Source of the DNA: Ferriphaselus amnicola
Lineage (GTDB): Bacteria > Pseudomonadota > Gammaproteobacteria > Burkholderiales > Gallionellaceae
Assembly (NCBI RefSeq): GCF_000974685.2
Contig: NZ_AP018738.1
Span: 2,232,001 to 2,296,000, forward strand
Length of the DNA stretch: 64,000 nucleotides
Direction of reading: 5' to 3'
How positions within the stretch are numbered: the first letter of the stretch is position 1; every line of letters starts with the position of its first letter. Shown here one piece after another: positions 24,233 through 34,420 of this stretch. The notes under the pieces were generated by a model. It worked only from the letters and a program-made list of their open reading frames with translations, had not been told where the DNA came from and did no database searches. The position numbers and the translations under genes are program-made.

Positions 24233-24407
24233 CTTGATTTGTTTTTTATGATTTTGGTTCACATCTGGCCTTGATAATCTTTCGGCCACCCTGAGCTTTG
24301 GCACGCGCTACACACTTTCAGTAGCCACTCCCCTTGCTTTGTCAGGAAAGTGGCTCGGATTTTCGGGTAAAATCGCCCACGTTTCAATACATATTTTTGA
24401 TAAGTGC

Positions 24408-26072
24408 ATGAATAGCCTTACGCCAGCGCCGATTTCCCACTTTATTCGTAACATCATCGAGGCCGACCTCGCTAGCGGCAAGCATTCTGCCATCGTCACG
24501 CGCTTCCCGCCCGAGCCGAACGGTTACCTGCATGTCGGACATGCCAAGTCCATTTGCCTGAATTTCGGCTTAGCTAGAGACTTTAGCGGCGCGTGCAACC
24601 TGCGCTTCGACGACACCAATCCTGAAAAGGAAAGTGAAGAATATGCGCTTTCGATTCAGGATGATGTGCGCTGGCTTGGCTTCACGTGGAATGGCGAAGT
24701 TCGCTGGGCATCCGATTATTTCGACGCACTGTACGCATTCGCCGTTGAGCTCATCAACAAGGGCTTGGCCTATGTGGACGATCTGACGCCGGAGCAGATG
24801 CGCGAATATCGCGGCACGCTAAAAGAGCCGGGGCGCAACAGCCCGAATCGCGACCGCTCCGTAGCAGAGAACCTCGACCTATTCACCCGTATGAAGAACG
24901 GCGAGTTCGCCGACGGCGCGATGGTGCTGCGCGCCAAGATCGACATGGCCTCGCCCAACATCAACCTGCGCGACCCCGCCATCTACCGCATCCGCCGTGC
25001 CCACCACATCCGCACCGGCGACAAGTGGTGCATCTACCCGATGTACGACTATACCCATTGCATCTCCGACGCACTGGAAGGCATCACCCATTCCATCTGT
25101 ACGTTGGAGTTCGAAGACCATCGACCGCTGTACGACTGGGTACTCGACAACATCACCATCCCTTGCCACCCACGCCAGTACGAGTTCTCGCGGCTTGAGT
25201 TGCAATACACCATCACCAGCAAGCGCAAGCTGCTGCAACTGGTGAACGAGAAAAAAGTGAGTGGCTGGGATGATCCGCGCATGCCGACGATTTCGGGCAT
25301 GCGCCGTCGCGGCTACACGCCAGAGGGCATACGCGAGTTCGCCAAACGCATCGGCGTATCCAAGAGTGCCAACAACGTGGATCTGGCGGTGCTGGAAGGC
25401 GCGATCCGCGAAGACCTGGAACTGCGCGCGCCGCGCGTGATGGCCATCATCAATCCGCTCAAAGTCACGATCACCAATGCTGACGGCGCGCAGACGCGCG
25501 CAGCGGACTTCCACCCCAACGTGCCGGAACTCGGCAACCGCGTGGTACCGTTCTCCAGCGAGCTGTTCATCGAAGCGGACGACTTCGCCGAGGTGCCGCC
25601 ACCCGGCTGGAAGCGGTTGACGCTGGGCGGCGAGATCCGTCTGCGCCACAGCTACGTGATGCGCTGCGACGAAGCGGTGAAAGATGCGTCCGGCAAGGTC
25701 ATCGAACTCAAGTGCAGCATTGATCCTGACACGCTGGGGCAGAACCCGGTCGGCCGCAAGGTCAAGGGCGTGATCCACTTCCTGTCCCGCGCCCACGCAC
25801 TGCCCGCCGAGATCCGGCTGTATGATCGCTTGTTCACCGTGTCCGAGCCGGACGGCGACAAGGAGCAAAGTTTCCTCGACTTCATCAATCCAGATTCGCT
25901 CAACGTGGTACAAGGTTGGGTAGAGGCCGCCGTGAAGGATGCCGCCCCCGAGACACGTTACCAGTTCGAACGCCTCGGCTACTTCGTGACCGACCGTCGC
26001 GACCACCAACCCAGTGGCAAACTGGTATTCAACCGCACGGTGACGTTGCGGGACGGCTGGACCAAGAGCTGA
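24408..26072 (+). CDS. glnS: Glutaminyl-tRNA synthetase
   Basis: The 554-residue class I synthetase charges tRNA-Gln. The HIGH-like motif is in [16 protein letters not shown], the tRNA-binding and catalytic core follows with [11 protein letters not shown], and the KMSKS-like loop is [10 protein letters not shown]. The C-terminal beta-barrel anticodon domain (about 345-550) is complete. The ATG at 24408 ([16 protein letters not shown]) is preferred over an upstream ATG at 24339 because the family normally starts here. GlnRS in betaproteobacteria is usual, so direct glutaminylation is expected. Confidence 0.96.
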   Translation: MNSLTPAPISHFIRNIIEADLASGKHSAIVTRFPPEPNGYLHVGHAKSICLNFGLARDFSGACNLRFDDTNPEKESEEYALSIQDDVRWLGFTWNGEVRWASDYFDALYAFAVELINKGLAYVDDLTPEQMREYRGTLKEPGRNSPNRDRSVAENLDLFTRMKNGEFADGAMVLRAKIDMASPNINLRDPAIYRIRRAHHIRTGDKWCIYPMYDYTHCISDALEGITHSICTLEFEDHRPLYDWVLDNITIPCHPRQYEFSRLELQYTITSKRKLLQLVNEKKVSGWDDPRMPTISGMRRRGYTPEGIREFAKRIGVSKSANNVDLAVLEGAIREDLELRAPRVMAIINPLKVTITNADGAQTRAADFHPNVPELGNRVVPFSSELFIEADDFAEVPPPGWKRLTLGGEIRLRHSYVMRCDEAVKDASGKVIELKCSIDPDTLGQNPVGRKVKGVIHFLSRAHALPAEIRLYDRLFTVSEPDGDKEQSFLDFINPDSLNVVQGWVEAAVKDAAPETRYQFERLGYFVTDRRDHQPSGKLVFNRTVTLRDGWTKS

Positions 26073-26090
26073 AAGGCTAAAGGAGGAATC

Positions 26091-26543
26091 ATGTACAAAC
26101 GAATTCTGGTGGCAGTGGATGGCAACCCGGTTTCACGCTCGCTGGATGAGGCGATCATGCTTGCAAAAGCTGGCAACGCGACACTGCTGCTGTTGAACGT
26201 CAGCGTGATCGACCCCGTTCTGCTGTGGAACGAGGAGAATTGGATGGTGCCCGGCTTCACGCCAGGCGAAGGTGAGCTGATCCATAGCGCCGAAGTGTTA
26301 ACCAAGGTGCAGGAAAAAGTACAGCAAGCTGGCGTGACTTCCGAAATCAAGCAGGTCGAAGATGCCGGCCAGAACTTGGGCGTAATCATCGCTGAACAAG
26401 CAGAAGTGTGGGAAGCCGACCTGATCGTCGCCGGCACGCATGGCCGCAAAGGTGTGGACCGACTGCTGATGGGTAGCGTCGCTGAGAACATCGTGCGCAA
26501 TGCTACCGTTCCAGTACTACTGATACGCGGCAATCAGGACTAA
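26091..26543 (+). CDS. Universal stress protein (UspA family)
   Basis: The 150-residue single-domain protein starts [11 protein letters not shown] and ends with the ATP-binding pattern [20 protein letters not shown] followed by VPVLLIRG, so nucleotide binding is expected. Such proteins support survival under stress. It follows glnS by 18 bp with a strong AAGGAGGAA before the ATG, so it may be co-transcribed with glnS. Confidence 0.93.
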   Translation: MYKRILVAVDGNPVSRSLDEAIMLAKAGNATLLLLNVSVIDPVLLWNEENWMVPGFTPGEGELIHSAEVLTKVQEKVQQAGVTSEIKQVEDAGQNLGVIIAEQAEVWEADLIVAGTHGRKGVDRLLMGSVAENIVRNATVPVLLIRGNQD

Positions 26544-26602
26544 TGCCACAGGCGCGAGTAAACATCGCTGGATGATGCTGGCCGCCCAGACCGGGAGTAC
26601 AT

Positions 26603-26953
26603 ATGAGTGACCTGATCGTTGAATCGGACGACAACAAGAATCAATCACTGAAGACGCTCACGCTAATCGTTTACGTGCTGTATGCGCTTTCGTACTTCAC
26701 CGGCCTCACGGCCATCGTCGGCATCATCATCAACTACGTGAAGAAAGACGACGTCGCAGGCACCTGGCTGGAAAGCCACTTCCGCTGGCAGATACGCACC
26801 TTTTGGTTCGGCCTGCTGTGGGCGGTGATCGGTGGCGCGACCCTCATCATCGGGATTGGCTTTGCCGTGCTGTTCGCCAATTTCTGCTGGATCATCTATC
26901 GCATCGTAAAAGGTTGGCTCAACCTGAACGACAACAAACCCATGACATTCTGA
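26603..26953 (+). CDS. Small inner-membrane protein (DUF4870-like)
   Basis: The 116-residue product has three hydrophobic segments: about 17-45 ([20 protein letters not shown]), 65-85 ([20 protein letters not shown]) and 86-102. A conserved-looking [17 protein letters not shown] lies between the first two. The pattern is like small membrane proteins of the DUF4870/Tic20-like group. It ends 7 bp before cysS and probably shares its transcript. Function unknown. Confidence 0.7.
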   Translation: MSDLIVESDDNKNQSLKTLTLIVYVLYALSYFTGLTAIVGIIINYVKKDDVAGTWLESHFRWQIRTFWFGLLWAVIGGATLIIGIGFAVLFANFCWIIYRIVKGWLNLNDNKPMTF

Positions 26954-26960
26954 TTCACCC

Positions 26961-28406
26961 ATGCTGAAAATCCATAACACCCTTACTCGCGACAAGCAGG
27001 AATTCACCCCCATCGAGCCAGGAAAAGTGCGCATGTACGTGTGCGGCATGACGGTGTATGACTTTTGTCATCTCGGCCACGCCCGCGTGATGGTGGTGTT
27101 CGACATGGTGAACCGCTGGCTGAAAGCCTCCGGCTATGACGTGACCTATGTGCGCAACATCACCGACATCGACGACAAGATCATCAAGCGCGCAGCCGAG
27201 AAAGGCGAAACCATACGCCAACTGACCCAGCGCTTCATCGATGAGATGCATCAGGATGCCGATGCGCTGGGCGTACAACGCCCCGACCATGAGCCGCGCG
27301 CCACCGAGTATGTGGCGCAGATGCTGGCGATGATCGAGCAACTGGAGCAGAACGGCCTCGCTTATCAAGCCGCCGACGGCGACGTGAATTATGCCGTGCG
27401 CAAGTTCGAGGGCTACGGCAAGTTATCCGGCAAATCGCTGGAAGACCTGCGCGCCGGTGAGCGCGTCGAAGTCGCCTCCAGCAAGAATGACCCGCTCGAT
27501 TTTGTGCTGTGGAAAAGCGCGAAAGAGAGCGAAGCCAACGAGGTGAAGTGGGATTCCAAATGGGGCAAAGGCCGCCCCGGTTGGCACATCGAGTGTTCGG
27601 CGATGGGTTCCGAGCTACTCGGCAAGCAGTTCGACATCCACGGCGGCGGCGCAGACTTGCAGTTCCCGCACCACGAGAACGAGATCGCGCAAAGCGAAGG
27701 CGCACACCAGTGCCAGTACGTGAACTACTGGATGCACAACGGCTTTGTCCGGGTGGACAACGAAAAGATGTCCAAATCACTAGGCAACTTTTTCACCATC
27801 CGCGACGTGCTGAAGAAATACGATGCCGAGGTGGTGCGCTTCTTCATCCTGCGTGCTCATTACCGCAGCCCGCTGAATTATTCCGACGCGCATCTGGACG
27901 ATGCCAAGGGTGCGTTGACGCGGCTCTACACCGCACTGAAGTTACTCCCTCCGGGGGAGGGTTGGGGTGGGGGAGAAGTTGATTGGAACGAACCCCACGC
28001 CCAGCGTTTCCGCGCCGCGATGGACGACGATTTCAATACACCGGAAGCGGTCGCGGTACTGTTCGATCTGGCGAACGAAGTGAATCGCAGCCATTCGACC
28101 GAAGCGGCTGCGCAACTCAAAGCATTGGGTGGTGTGCTGGGGCTGCTTGAGCGCGACCCACAGTTCTTTTTGCAAAGACGACAAAGTGCTGTCGTTCACG
28201 TTGTCGGCGTGAGTGCACCGGTTCAGCTCGGGCAGGTAATAGCCCAAGGTTATTCTGAGACTCAAATTGATAGTCGTATCGAAGCCCGCGCCGCCGCCAA
28301 GAAAGCCAAAAACTTCGCCGAAGCCGACCGCATCCGCAAGGAGCTACTGGCAGCGGGTATCGTACTGGAAGACACGCCGCAAGGAACCACTTGGCGGCGC
28401 GCTTGA
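26961..28406 (+). CDS. cysS: Cysteinyl-tRNA synthetase with two internal inserts
   Basis: The 481-residue class I enzyme charges tRNA-Cys. The HIGH motif is in [16 protein letters not shown] and KMSKS in [12 protein letters not shown]. The zinc site is formed by the Cys of [16 protein letters not shown] and HHENE. Two inserts sit in the C-terminal helical part. [12 protein letters not shown] is coded by a GC-rich repeat-like sequence at 27945-27975. About 30 residues, [20 protein letters not shown] with flanks, lie after DPQFFLQ (about 28174-28270). Both keep the frame and the enzyme core is complete, so it should work. Confidence 0.93.
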   Translation: MLKIHNTLTRDKQEFTPIEPGKVRMYVCGMTVYDFCHLGHARVMVVFDMVNRWLKASGYDVTYVRNITDIDDKIIKRAAEKGETIRQLTQRFIDEMHQDADALGVQRPDHEPRATEYVAQMLAMIEQLEQNGLAYQAADGDVNYAVRKFEGYGKLSGKSLEDLRAGERVEVASSKNDPLDFVLWKSAKESEANEVKWDSKWGKGRPGWHIECSAMGSELLGKQFDIHGGGADLQFPHHENEIAQSEGAHQCQYVNYWMHNGFVRVDNEKMSKSLGNFFTIRDVLKKYDAEVVRFFILRAHYRSPLNYSDAHLDDAKGALTRLYTALKLLPPGEGWGGGEVDWNEPHAQRFRAAMDDDFNTPEAVAVLFDLANEVNRSHSTEAAAQLKALGGVLGLLERDPQFFLQRRQSAVVHVVGVSAPVQLGQVIAQGYSETQIDSRIEARAAAKKAKNFAEADRIRKELLAAGIVLEDTPQGTTWRRA

Positions 28407-28417
28407 TTCACCGCGCG

Positions 28418-30199
28418 TTACACCTGCTCCTGCTGTTGCAATGCCCACATCTGCGCGTAGCGTCCTTGCGCAGCTAACAACTCGCGGTGACTACCGCGCT
28501 CGATCACACGCCCTTGATCCATCACCAGAATCTGCTCAGCCTCGACCACGGTGGACAGCCGATGGGCGATGATGAGCGTGGTGCGATCACGGGCAATGGC
28601 ACGCAGCTCATCTTGGATCGCCCTTTCAGAATGTGAATCCAGCGCCGAGGTCGCTTCGTCGAAGATCAGGATGGCGGGGTCTTTCAGGATGGCGCGAGCG
28701 ATGGCGACGCGCTGCTTCTCGCCACCGGAGAGTTTCAACCCGCGCTCGCCCACGACCGTGTCGTAGCCTTGTGGCAACGCACCGATGAAATCGTGGATGT
28801 GCGCAGAACGCGCCGCCGCGATCACTTCGTCGCGCGTAGCATCAGGGCGACCATAGGCGATGTTGTAAAAGATGCTGTCATTGAACAACACGGTATCCTG
28901 CGGCACGATGCCGATGGCGGCACGCAGGCTTTGTTGCGTGACATGGCGCAAATCCTGCCCATTGATAAAAATACCGCCTGCCGTCACATCATAGAAACGA
29001 AACAGCAAGCGCGACAAGGTTGACTTACCCGCCCCGCTCGCCCCGACCACCGCGACCGTATGTCCGGCAGGAATATCAAAGCTCACGTCGAATAGGATCT
29101 GCCGCTCGGGATCGTAGCCGAAGCTGACGTGCTGAAAACTCACCGCAGCATTCCCCACCGCCAGCGTTGGCGCTCCCGCTGCATCCTGAATCTCGCGGTT
29201 CTCATCCAGCAGACGGAACATCTTCTCCATGTCGGCCAGTGCATTCTTGATCTCGCGGTAAACAAAACCGAGGAAGTGCAGCGGCATATAGAGTTGCAAC
29301 ATGAACACGTTGACCAGCACCAGATCGCCCACCGTCATCCGCCCCTGACTGACATCGTTCGCCGCCATCAGCATCAACAGGGTGACGCCAATGCCGATGA
29401 TGAAGCTCTGCCCTGCATTCAGCGAGGCCAGCGACACTTTGTCACGCACCGCTGCCGTTTCCCAGCTGGCCATCTGGCGATCGTAGCGCTCAGACTCATA
29501 GCGTTCGTTGCCAAAATACTTCACTGTCTCGTAGTTAAGCAGGCTATCGATGGCGCGAGTATTGGCCTGCGAATCCAGCTCGTTCATGGTGCGCCGCAGG
29601 TTCATGCGCCAGCCTGCCACCTTGACCGTGAACACGACATAGATCACCAGCGTGATGAATGTGATCGCGGCATACCAAGGCGAATACTTGTTCAGCAAGA
29701 TGATCGCCACCAGGAAGATTTCAAGAAAGGTGGGCAAGATATTGAACAGCAGGAACGTCAGCAGGAAGCTGATGCCGCGCGTACCGCGCTCGATGTCGCG
29801 TGACACGCCGCCAGTCTGCCGCTCCAAATGGAAGCGCAGGCTTAAGGCATGCAAGTGCTCGAACACTTGCAGCGCCACACGGCGGATGGCGCGCTGCGTC
29901 ACCTTGGCGAAGATGGCATCGCGGAGTTCACCGAACAGGGTGCTGGACAAACGCAATGCGCCATAACCCACGATCAGCGCCACCGGCACCAGCAGCAAGG
30001 CCTTGCTTACGCTCATCGCATCGACGATCTCTTTCAGTGCCAGTGGCACCATCACGTTCGCCAGTTTGGCCATCACCAGCAAGATCACCACCGCCACCAA
30101 ACGCCCACGGAACTCCGTCAGATACGGGAACATGGTGCGGATGGTTTGCCAGTCGCTACGTGGCGGTTGAACTTCAGGAGCGTGCAGATAAGACGACAT
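28418..30199 (-). CDS. Atm1-type ABC exporter (fused membrane and ATPase domains)
   Basis: From the ATG at 30199 the product has 593 residues. Six membrane helices (about 25-310) include the heavy-metal/Atm1 signature LNYETVKYFGNERYE. The ATPase domain shows Walker A VGASGAGKST, signature LSGGEKQRVAIARA, Walker B ILIFDEATSALD and the H-loop IIAHRLSTV. Bacterial relatives export glutathione-based thiol or metal compounds. An ATG at 30379 would add 60 residues that look non-coding and cross the terminator at 30281-30313, so I reject it. Confidence 0.9.
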   Translation of the reverse strand: MSSYLHAPEVQPPRSDWQTIRTMFPYLTEFRGRLVAVVILLVMAKLANVMVPLALKEIVDAMSVSKALLLVPVALIVGYGALRLSSTLFGELRDAIFAKVTQRAIRRVALQVFEHLHALSLRFHLERQTGGVSRDIERGTRGISFLLTFLLFNILPTFLEIFLVAIILLNKYSPWYAAITFITLVIYVVFTVKVAGWRMNLRRTMNELDSQANTRAIDSLLNYETVKYFGNERYESERYDRQMASWETAAVRDKVSLASLNAGQSFIIGIGVTLLMLMAANDVSQGRMTVGDLVLVNVFMLQLYMPLHFLGFVYREIKNALADMEKMFRLLDENREIQDAAGAPTLAVGNAAVSFQHVSFGYDPERQILFDVSFDIPAGHTVAVVGASGAGKSTLSRLLFRFYDVTAGGIFINGQDLRHVTQQSLRAAIGIVPQDTVLFNDSIFYNIAYGRPDATRDEVIAAARSAHIHDFIGALPQGYDTVVGERGLKLSGGEKQRVAIARAILKDPAILIFDEATSALDSHSERAIQDELRAIARDRTTLIIAHRLSTVVEAEQILVMDQGRVIERGSHRELLAAQGRYAQMWALQQQEQV

Positions 30200-30280
30200 G
30201 GATATACATTTGAGGATTCGGTGACCCATTATACGGGAAGCCCTCAGCGCCTCGACGCATGGATAGAATCTGCGTTGGGC

Positions 30281-30313
30281 AAAAAAAGGGCGTCCAAGAG
30301 GGAGAGGACGCCC
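30281..30313 (-). terminator. Rho-independent terminator upstream of the ABC exporter
   Basis: GGGCGTCC (30288-30295) pairs with GGACGCCC (30306-30313) around a 10-base loop. On the minus strand seven Ts follow. It stands before, not after, the exporter gene, so it ends a short leader or small RNA. Confidence 0.8.
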
Positions 30314-30365
30314 GAGCACAGGAGGAGAAATAGAAAGCAGCAAGTGTGAACCTGACACTTTCGAT
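30281..30365 (-). ncRNA. Candidate sigma54-driven small RNA (about 85 nt) with anti-Shine-Dalgarno seed
   Basis: A sigma54-like promoter at 30375-30390 and an intrinsic terminator at 30281-30313 enclose about 85 nt. The RNA would fold into a 5' hairpin (AAGTGT/ACACTT), an open pyrimidine stretch with TTTCTCCTCCTG, and the terminator hairpin. CUCCUCC is complementary to Shine-Dalgarno sequences, as in many repressing small RNAs. An alternative is an attenuated leader of the exporter gene, which starts about 80 bp further on. No protein frame is supported here. Confidence 0.5.
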
Positions 30366-30374
30366 ATTCTATAA

Positions 30375-30390
30375 AGCAATCAGCATGCCA
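30375..30390 (-). promoter_or_regulatory. Sigma54-type promoter
   Basis: On the minus strand this reads TGGCATGCTGATTGCT, matching the sigma54 consensus TGGCACG-N4-TTGCW with one difference (T for C) and the exact -24/-12 spacing. Transcription would start about 11 bp further, near 30365. Confidence 0.55.
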
Positions 30391-30686
30391 GACACTTAAA
30401 GCTCAGCTCCATCCGTCCCACAAAACGTGATGCAGGCTCCCCATCCAATTGATTTAATTAAATAGATCAAGGCATCTCTTGATGATAGCCCTCGACCGCA
30501 GATAGCTTTACGCCAGAGAAGAAACTGGCGCTTTGTGAGTTTTTTGCTGAGGATGCACCATTCGATACTCCAACCCAGTGCATTCCGAGCCCGCCGAAGC
30601 GCTCTCTATCTTCTTCTCGCACCCTTGCATTCGCAGTAGTTTTGGGCGCAAAGTACATACCGGATCCAATTTCACCTATTCTCACG
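30391..30686. other. Intergenic region before the CBS-PAS-GGDEF-EAL gene
   Basis: About 300 bp without a supported gene. It holds an AT-rich dyad, TTGAT (30449-30453) and ATCAA (30466-30470) around TTTAATTAAA, which may be part of a promoter or operator for the divergent transcripts. A minus-strand frame of 85 codons (30467-30724) overlaps the next gene and has no visible ribosome-binding site, so I leave it out. Confidence 0.4.
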
Positions 30687-33600
30687 ATGAAACCCATCGT
30701 CGAACGCAAGTTATCAGACATCATGAACCCTCGAATTCAGTGCATTGCACTGGATACCACGGTGAATGAGGCGGCTAGGCTGATGGCCGAAGCCCATATT
30801 TCTTGTTTAGTGATCGAAGTCGAGCGTCATGCGGTCGGCATTCTTACCGAGCGCGATCTAGTCCGGCTGATGCATCAACACTGCCCTGAGAGCACCGAAG
30901 TCGTCGAAGTGATGAGCGCTCCGGTCTTTACCGTCACGCCCGATACCGATTTCAGTGATGGCATGTCCTTGCTGGCACAGCACTCGGTTCGCCATTTGAT
31001 CGTCGCTGATGAACAAGGCATCGTTGTAGGCATTGTCAGCGAAACCGACTTCCGCACCCACCTTGGCTTGGATGTGCTCAACCGTATCCATCACTTGGAT
31101 TCGGCAATGGACCGCAAGTCACCCAGCTTGCCGCCGGACGTATCACTGTCTGTCGTATTGGAGCGTATGGTGTGCGAACGCTGGGACTACGTCATCGTCA
31201 CCAGCAATGAGTGCCCTATCGGTATCATCACCGAACGCGACATTCCGCGCCTACTCTCTGCCCATGCCAACCCTGATCACCTAATACTCAAAGATGTGAT
31301 GAGTTCGCCGGTGCAGACCATCCCCATCTCCGCCTCTGTAGCCGAGGCCGTCGCCCGCATGAGCGAGCACCGCATCCGCCACATCGTAGTCGTGGATCAG
31401 GAGGGAAAATATAAGGGCTCAGTCAGCCAGCACGGACTACTGGAACGACTAGGGCTAGAAGTCACTGCCGAAGGCTGGCACGCTCACCGCATCGTCAGCG
31501 GACAGAAGACTGATCTAGAGAAGTTACTCCATGCCATTCAGGACTCCACTAACGAGGGATTATTAGTCGTTGCAGAAGATGATCGCATCCTTGAGATCAA
31601 CCGCCAGTTCCAAGCACTCTGGCGTATTCCAGATGAAGTTATTTCCACCCGACTCGGCCAGCCGGTATTGGACTTCATCCACTCTCAACTCGCCGAACCC
31701 GAGCAGTTTCTGAGACTGGTACATCAGATCTGCGTGAATCAAGAAGCACGGCTGTCACGACTGCAGTTTGCCGATGGTCGAATTTTTGAGATGCACACTC
31801 GCTTACTTGATTTGGAAAATCAAAAAGCAAGACTGTGGACATTCCACGACATCACGGCACTGGAAACTGCGAACCAACAACTCGCGCGTGAACGCAACGA
31901 ACTCAAGACGCTGCTCAACACCCTGCCACTCCTGATTTGGTTAAAGGATCCCAGTGGCAGATTTTTGGCCTGCAACCCCCAAGTTGAGCGCTGCATCGGT
32001 TTCAAGGAGAATAAGCTCTTGGGTCAAACTGAGCATGAATTCTTTCCACCCGAGGTGGTTGAGAATTTCTATCAGAAAGACCGTGAAGCGGTTGCCGCTG
32101 GGGGAGCCATCACTTCGGAAGAGTGGGTACGTTTCGCCGATGATGGTCGCGAACATCTACTCTCCACCACTAAAACTCCGATGCTGGATGAAGCCGGAAA
32201 ACTCATCGGTGTACTTGGCTTTGCACTCGACATCACCGCTCGCCACCGTACAGCAGAAGCACTGCGCGAACGTCAGGAAATCTACAGCGCCATCGTCAAT
32301 CAGGCCGCAGATAGCATCGTGCTGATCGATGCCGAGACGTTACGTTTTGTCGAATTCAACCAAGCTGCCTGCACTCGGCTAGGTTATAGCCGCGAGGAAT
32401 TCGCCGAACTCACGTTGGCTGACATTCAGGCTGAGCTATCGACGGAGCAAGTGCGACAACGCATCCATGCCATCATCAGCCAAGGTCATAGTGCATTTGA
32501 TGTGCTGCACCGACGTCGGGATGGGACACTACGTAATACGCATGTGAGCAGCCAGTGTGTGCTGATCGGCAACCGGCAATTCATGGCATCGATCTGGTAT
32601 GACATCACAGAACAGAAGCGCAACGAGGAGAAGCTCAAACTCGCCGCCAGCGTATTTCAAGAAGCAGGAGAAGGCATCATCATCACTGATGCCGATGCCC
32701 ACATCATGGACATCAACCGCATGTTCACCACCATCACTGGCTACAGCCGTGAGGAGGCGATCGGTGGGAAACCTAGCATTCTTAAATCGGGGGTACACGG
32801 CCATGAGTTTTATCAGGCGCTGTGGCAGGAGCTGTTAGAGACCGGCTACTGGCACGGCGAAATAAATGACCGGCGCAAAAATGGTGAGCAGTTCATCGAA
32901 GAGATCAGCATCATCGCCGTACGCAATGATGCTGGACTGGTTAGCCATTACATCGGCATCTTCGCCGACATCACCGAGAAGAAACAGCAGCAAGAAAAGA
33001 TCGAGCGACTGGCTTATTACGACTCGCTCACGGGCCTACCCAATCGTGTAGTGTTGGCCGACCGCATGGAGCAAGCCATGGCGCGCGCTGATCGCAACAA
33101 TCGCCACATCGCTTTCTGCTACATAGATCTCGATGGTTTCAAGCCGATCAATGACCGCTATGGCCACAAGGCAGGCGACAAAGTACTGATTGAGATCGGC
33201 CGCCGATTATCTGAAACGATACGATCCAACGACACGGTGGCTCGCCTAGGGGGCGATGAATTCGTGCTACTACTTTCCGATCTGGAAACCGCATCTGAAG
33301 GCAATCAGATATTGGCTCGAGTGTTGGAACGTGTAGCTCAGCCCTGTGACATCAGCGCCGACATCTCGGTAGCCGTCACTGCCAGTATCGGTGTCGCCCT
33401 CTATCCAAGCGACGAAAACGATCCCGATACCTTGCTGCGCCACGCCGACCAAGCCATGTATCAAGCAAAACAACAGGGCCGCAGCCGCATCCACCTGTTC
33501 GATCCTAGTGTCGATCTGCTGACACGCAAACAGCATCAGTTACGTGATGAAATAAAGTCAGCCCTGCAACGAAAAGAATTCGTCATCTATTGGCAACCTA

Positions 33601-34334
33601 AGGTAAACACCTTGCTTGATAAGGTGATCGGGGTCGAAGCATTGATACGCTGGCCGCGCGATGAGGGGCGAAGTCTGACCATGCCTGACGACTTTTTGCC
33701 CTTTATCGAACACGACGATCTGATCGTGAGCATAGGCGACTACGTTATAGATCAGGCACTAAGTACGCTATCACGCTGGCGAATCGAAGGGCATAACCTT
33801 TCCATCAGTATCAACGTTGCGCCGCGCCAACTACTCGCCCCAGACTTTTCGCGCAAACTGACATTGGCGATGGAAAGCTACGTCACTCCACCGGATCGAT
33901 TAGAGCTTGAGATACTGGAAACCGCTGCACTGGGCGATCTGGAGCGGGTGACTCGCATCATCGAGGAGTGCAAACGACTGGGGGTCGGTTTTGCGCTAGA
34001 CGATTTCGGCACCGGCTACTCGTCGATGACCTATTTCCGTCGTCTGCCCGTCAGCACAGTGAAGATCGACCAGTCTTTCGTCCGCGACATGTTGGTGGAC
34101 AAGGAGGATCGTGCCATTGTCGAAGGCATCCTCGGCATGACAGCCGCTTTTGGCAAGCAGAGCGTCGCCGAAGGGGCGGAAACCCCAGAACACCTGACCG
34201 CCCTGCGTGAGATGGGCTGCCACATCGTGCAAGGCTACGCCCTCGCCCGTCCGATGCCGGAAGCGGATTTCCTTAACTGGCTAGAAGCTTTCAACGCCCA
34301 GCACAAAACGGCTAGCAACAGCGAAAATACCTAG
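30687..34334 (+). CDS. CBS-PAS-GGDEF-EAL c-di-GMP signalling protein
   Basis: The 1215-residue cytoplasmic protein has two CBS pairs (about 1-125 and 130-255), four PAS-type sensor domains (about 275-770), a GGDEF domain with intact RLGGDEF (855-859) and an EAL domain with GVEALIRW (EAL at 984-986) and DDFGTGYSS. Both diguanylate cyclase and phosphodiesterase sites look intact, so activity may switch by input. CBS pairs often bind adenosine nucleotides. I chose the ATG at 30687 (MKPIVERKLSDIMNPR), the usual CBS start; an upstream ATG at 30642 is possible. No membrane segment is present. PAS units about 275-520 resemble those of the protein at 60566. Confidence 0.93.
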   Translation: MKPIVERKLSDIMNPRIQCIALDTTVNEAARLMAEAHISCLVIEVERHAVGILTERDLVRLMHQHCPESTEVVEVMSAPVFTVTPDTDFSDGMSLLAQHSVRHLIVADEQGIVVGIVSETDFRTHLGLDVLNRIHHLDSAMDRKSPSLPPDVSLSVVLERMVCERWDYVIVTSNECPIGIITERDIPRLLSAHANPDHLILKDVMSSPVQTIPISASVAEAVARMSEHRIRHIVVVDQEGKYKGSVSQHGLLERLGLEVTAEGWHAHRIVSGQKTDLEKLLHAIQDSTNEGLLVVAEDDRILEINRQFQALWRIPDEVISTRLGQPVLDFIHSQLAEPEQFLRLVHQICVNQEARLSRLQFADGRIFEMHTRLLDLENQKARLWTFHDITALETANQQLARERNELKTLLNTLPLLIWLKDPSGRFLACNPQVERCIGFKENKLLGQTEHEFFPPEVVENFYQKDREAVAAGGAITSEEWVRFADDGREHLLSTTKTPMLDEAGKLIGVLGFALDITARHRTAEALRERQEIYSAIVNQAADSIVLIDAETLRFVEFNQAACTRLGYSREEFAELTLADIQAELSTEQVRQRIHAIISQGHSAFDVLHRRRDGTLRNTHVSSQCVLIGNRQFMASIWYDITEQKRNEEKLKLAASVFQEAGEGIIITDADAHIMDINRMFTTITGYSREEAIGGKPSILKSGVHGHEFYQALWQELLETGYWHGEINDRRKNGEQFIEEISIIAVRNDAGLVSHYIGIFADITEKKQQQEKIERLAYYDSLTGLPNRVVLADRMEQAMARADRNNRHIAFCYIDLDGFKPINDRYGHKAGDKVLIEIGRRLSETIRSNDTVARLGGDEFVLLLSDLETASEGNQILARVLERVAQPCDISADISVAVTASIGVALYPSDENDPDTLLRHADQAMYQAKQQGRSRIHLFDPSVDLLTRKQHQLRDEIKSALQRKEFVIYWQPKVNTLLDKVIGVEALIRWPRDEGRSLTMPDDFLPFIEHDDLIVSIGDYVIDQALSTLSRWRIEGHNLSISINVAPRQLLAPDFSRKLTLAMESYVTPPDRLELEILETAALGDLERVTRIIEECKRLGVGFALDDFGTGYSSMTYFRRLPVSTVKIDQSFVRDMLVDKEDRAIVEGILGMTAAFGKQSVAEGAETPEHLTALREMGCHIVQGYALARPMPEADFLNWLEAFNAQHKTASNSENT

Positions 34335-34362
34335 TCGCTCAGCAGAGCCTCCTCACAGACAA

Positions 34363-34414
34363 GCTCATACCAACAGAAAAGCCGGGAAATCCCGGCTTTT
34401 CTGTTGGTATGAGC
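34363..34414. terminator. Bidirectional terminator: perfect 25-bp inverted repeat
   Basis: The arms 34363-34387 and 34390-34414 are perfectly complementary with a two-base loop. A GCCGGGA/TCCCGGC core with AAAA and TTTT next to it serves both converging genes (30687 rightward, 34421 leftward). The length of perfect pairing is much more than a terminator needs. Confidence 0.85.
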
Positions 34415-34420
34415 GATGCA

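Noticed and set aside
24879-26009. 376-codon minus-strand frame opposite glnS
   Set aside because: Shadow of a GC-rich essential gene; glnS motifs are intact.
30200-30379. N-terminal extension of the ABC exporter to the ATG at 30379
   Set aside because: The added 60 residues cross the terminator hairpin and do not look like protein sequence.
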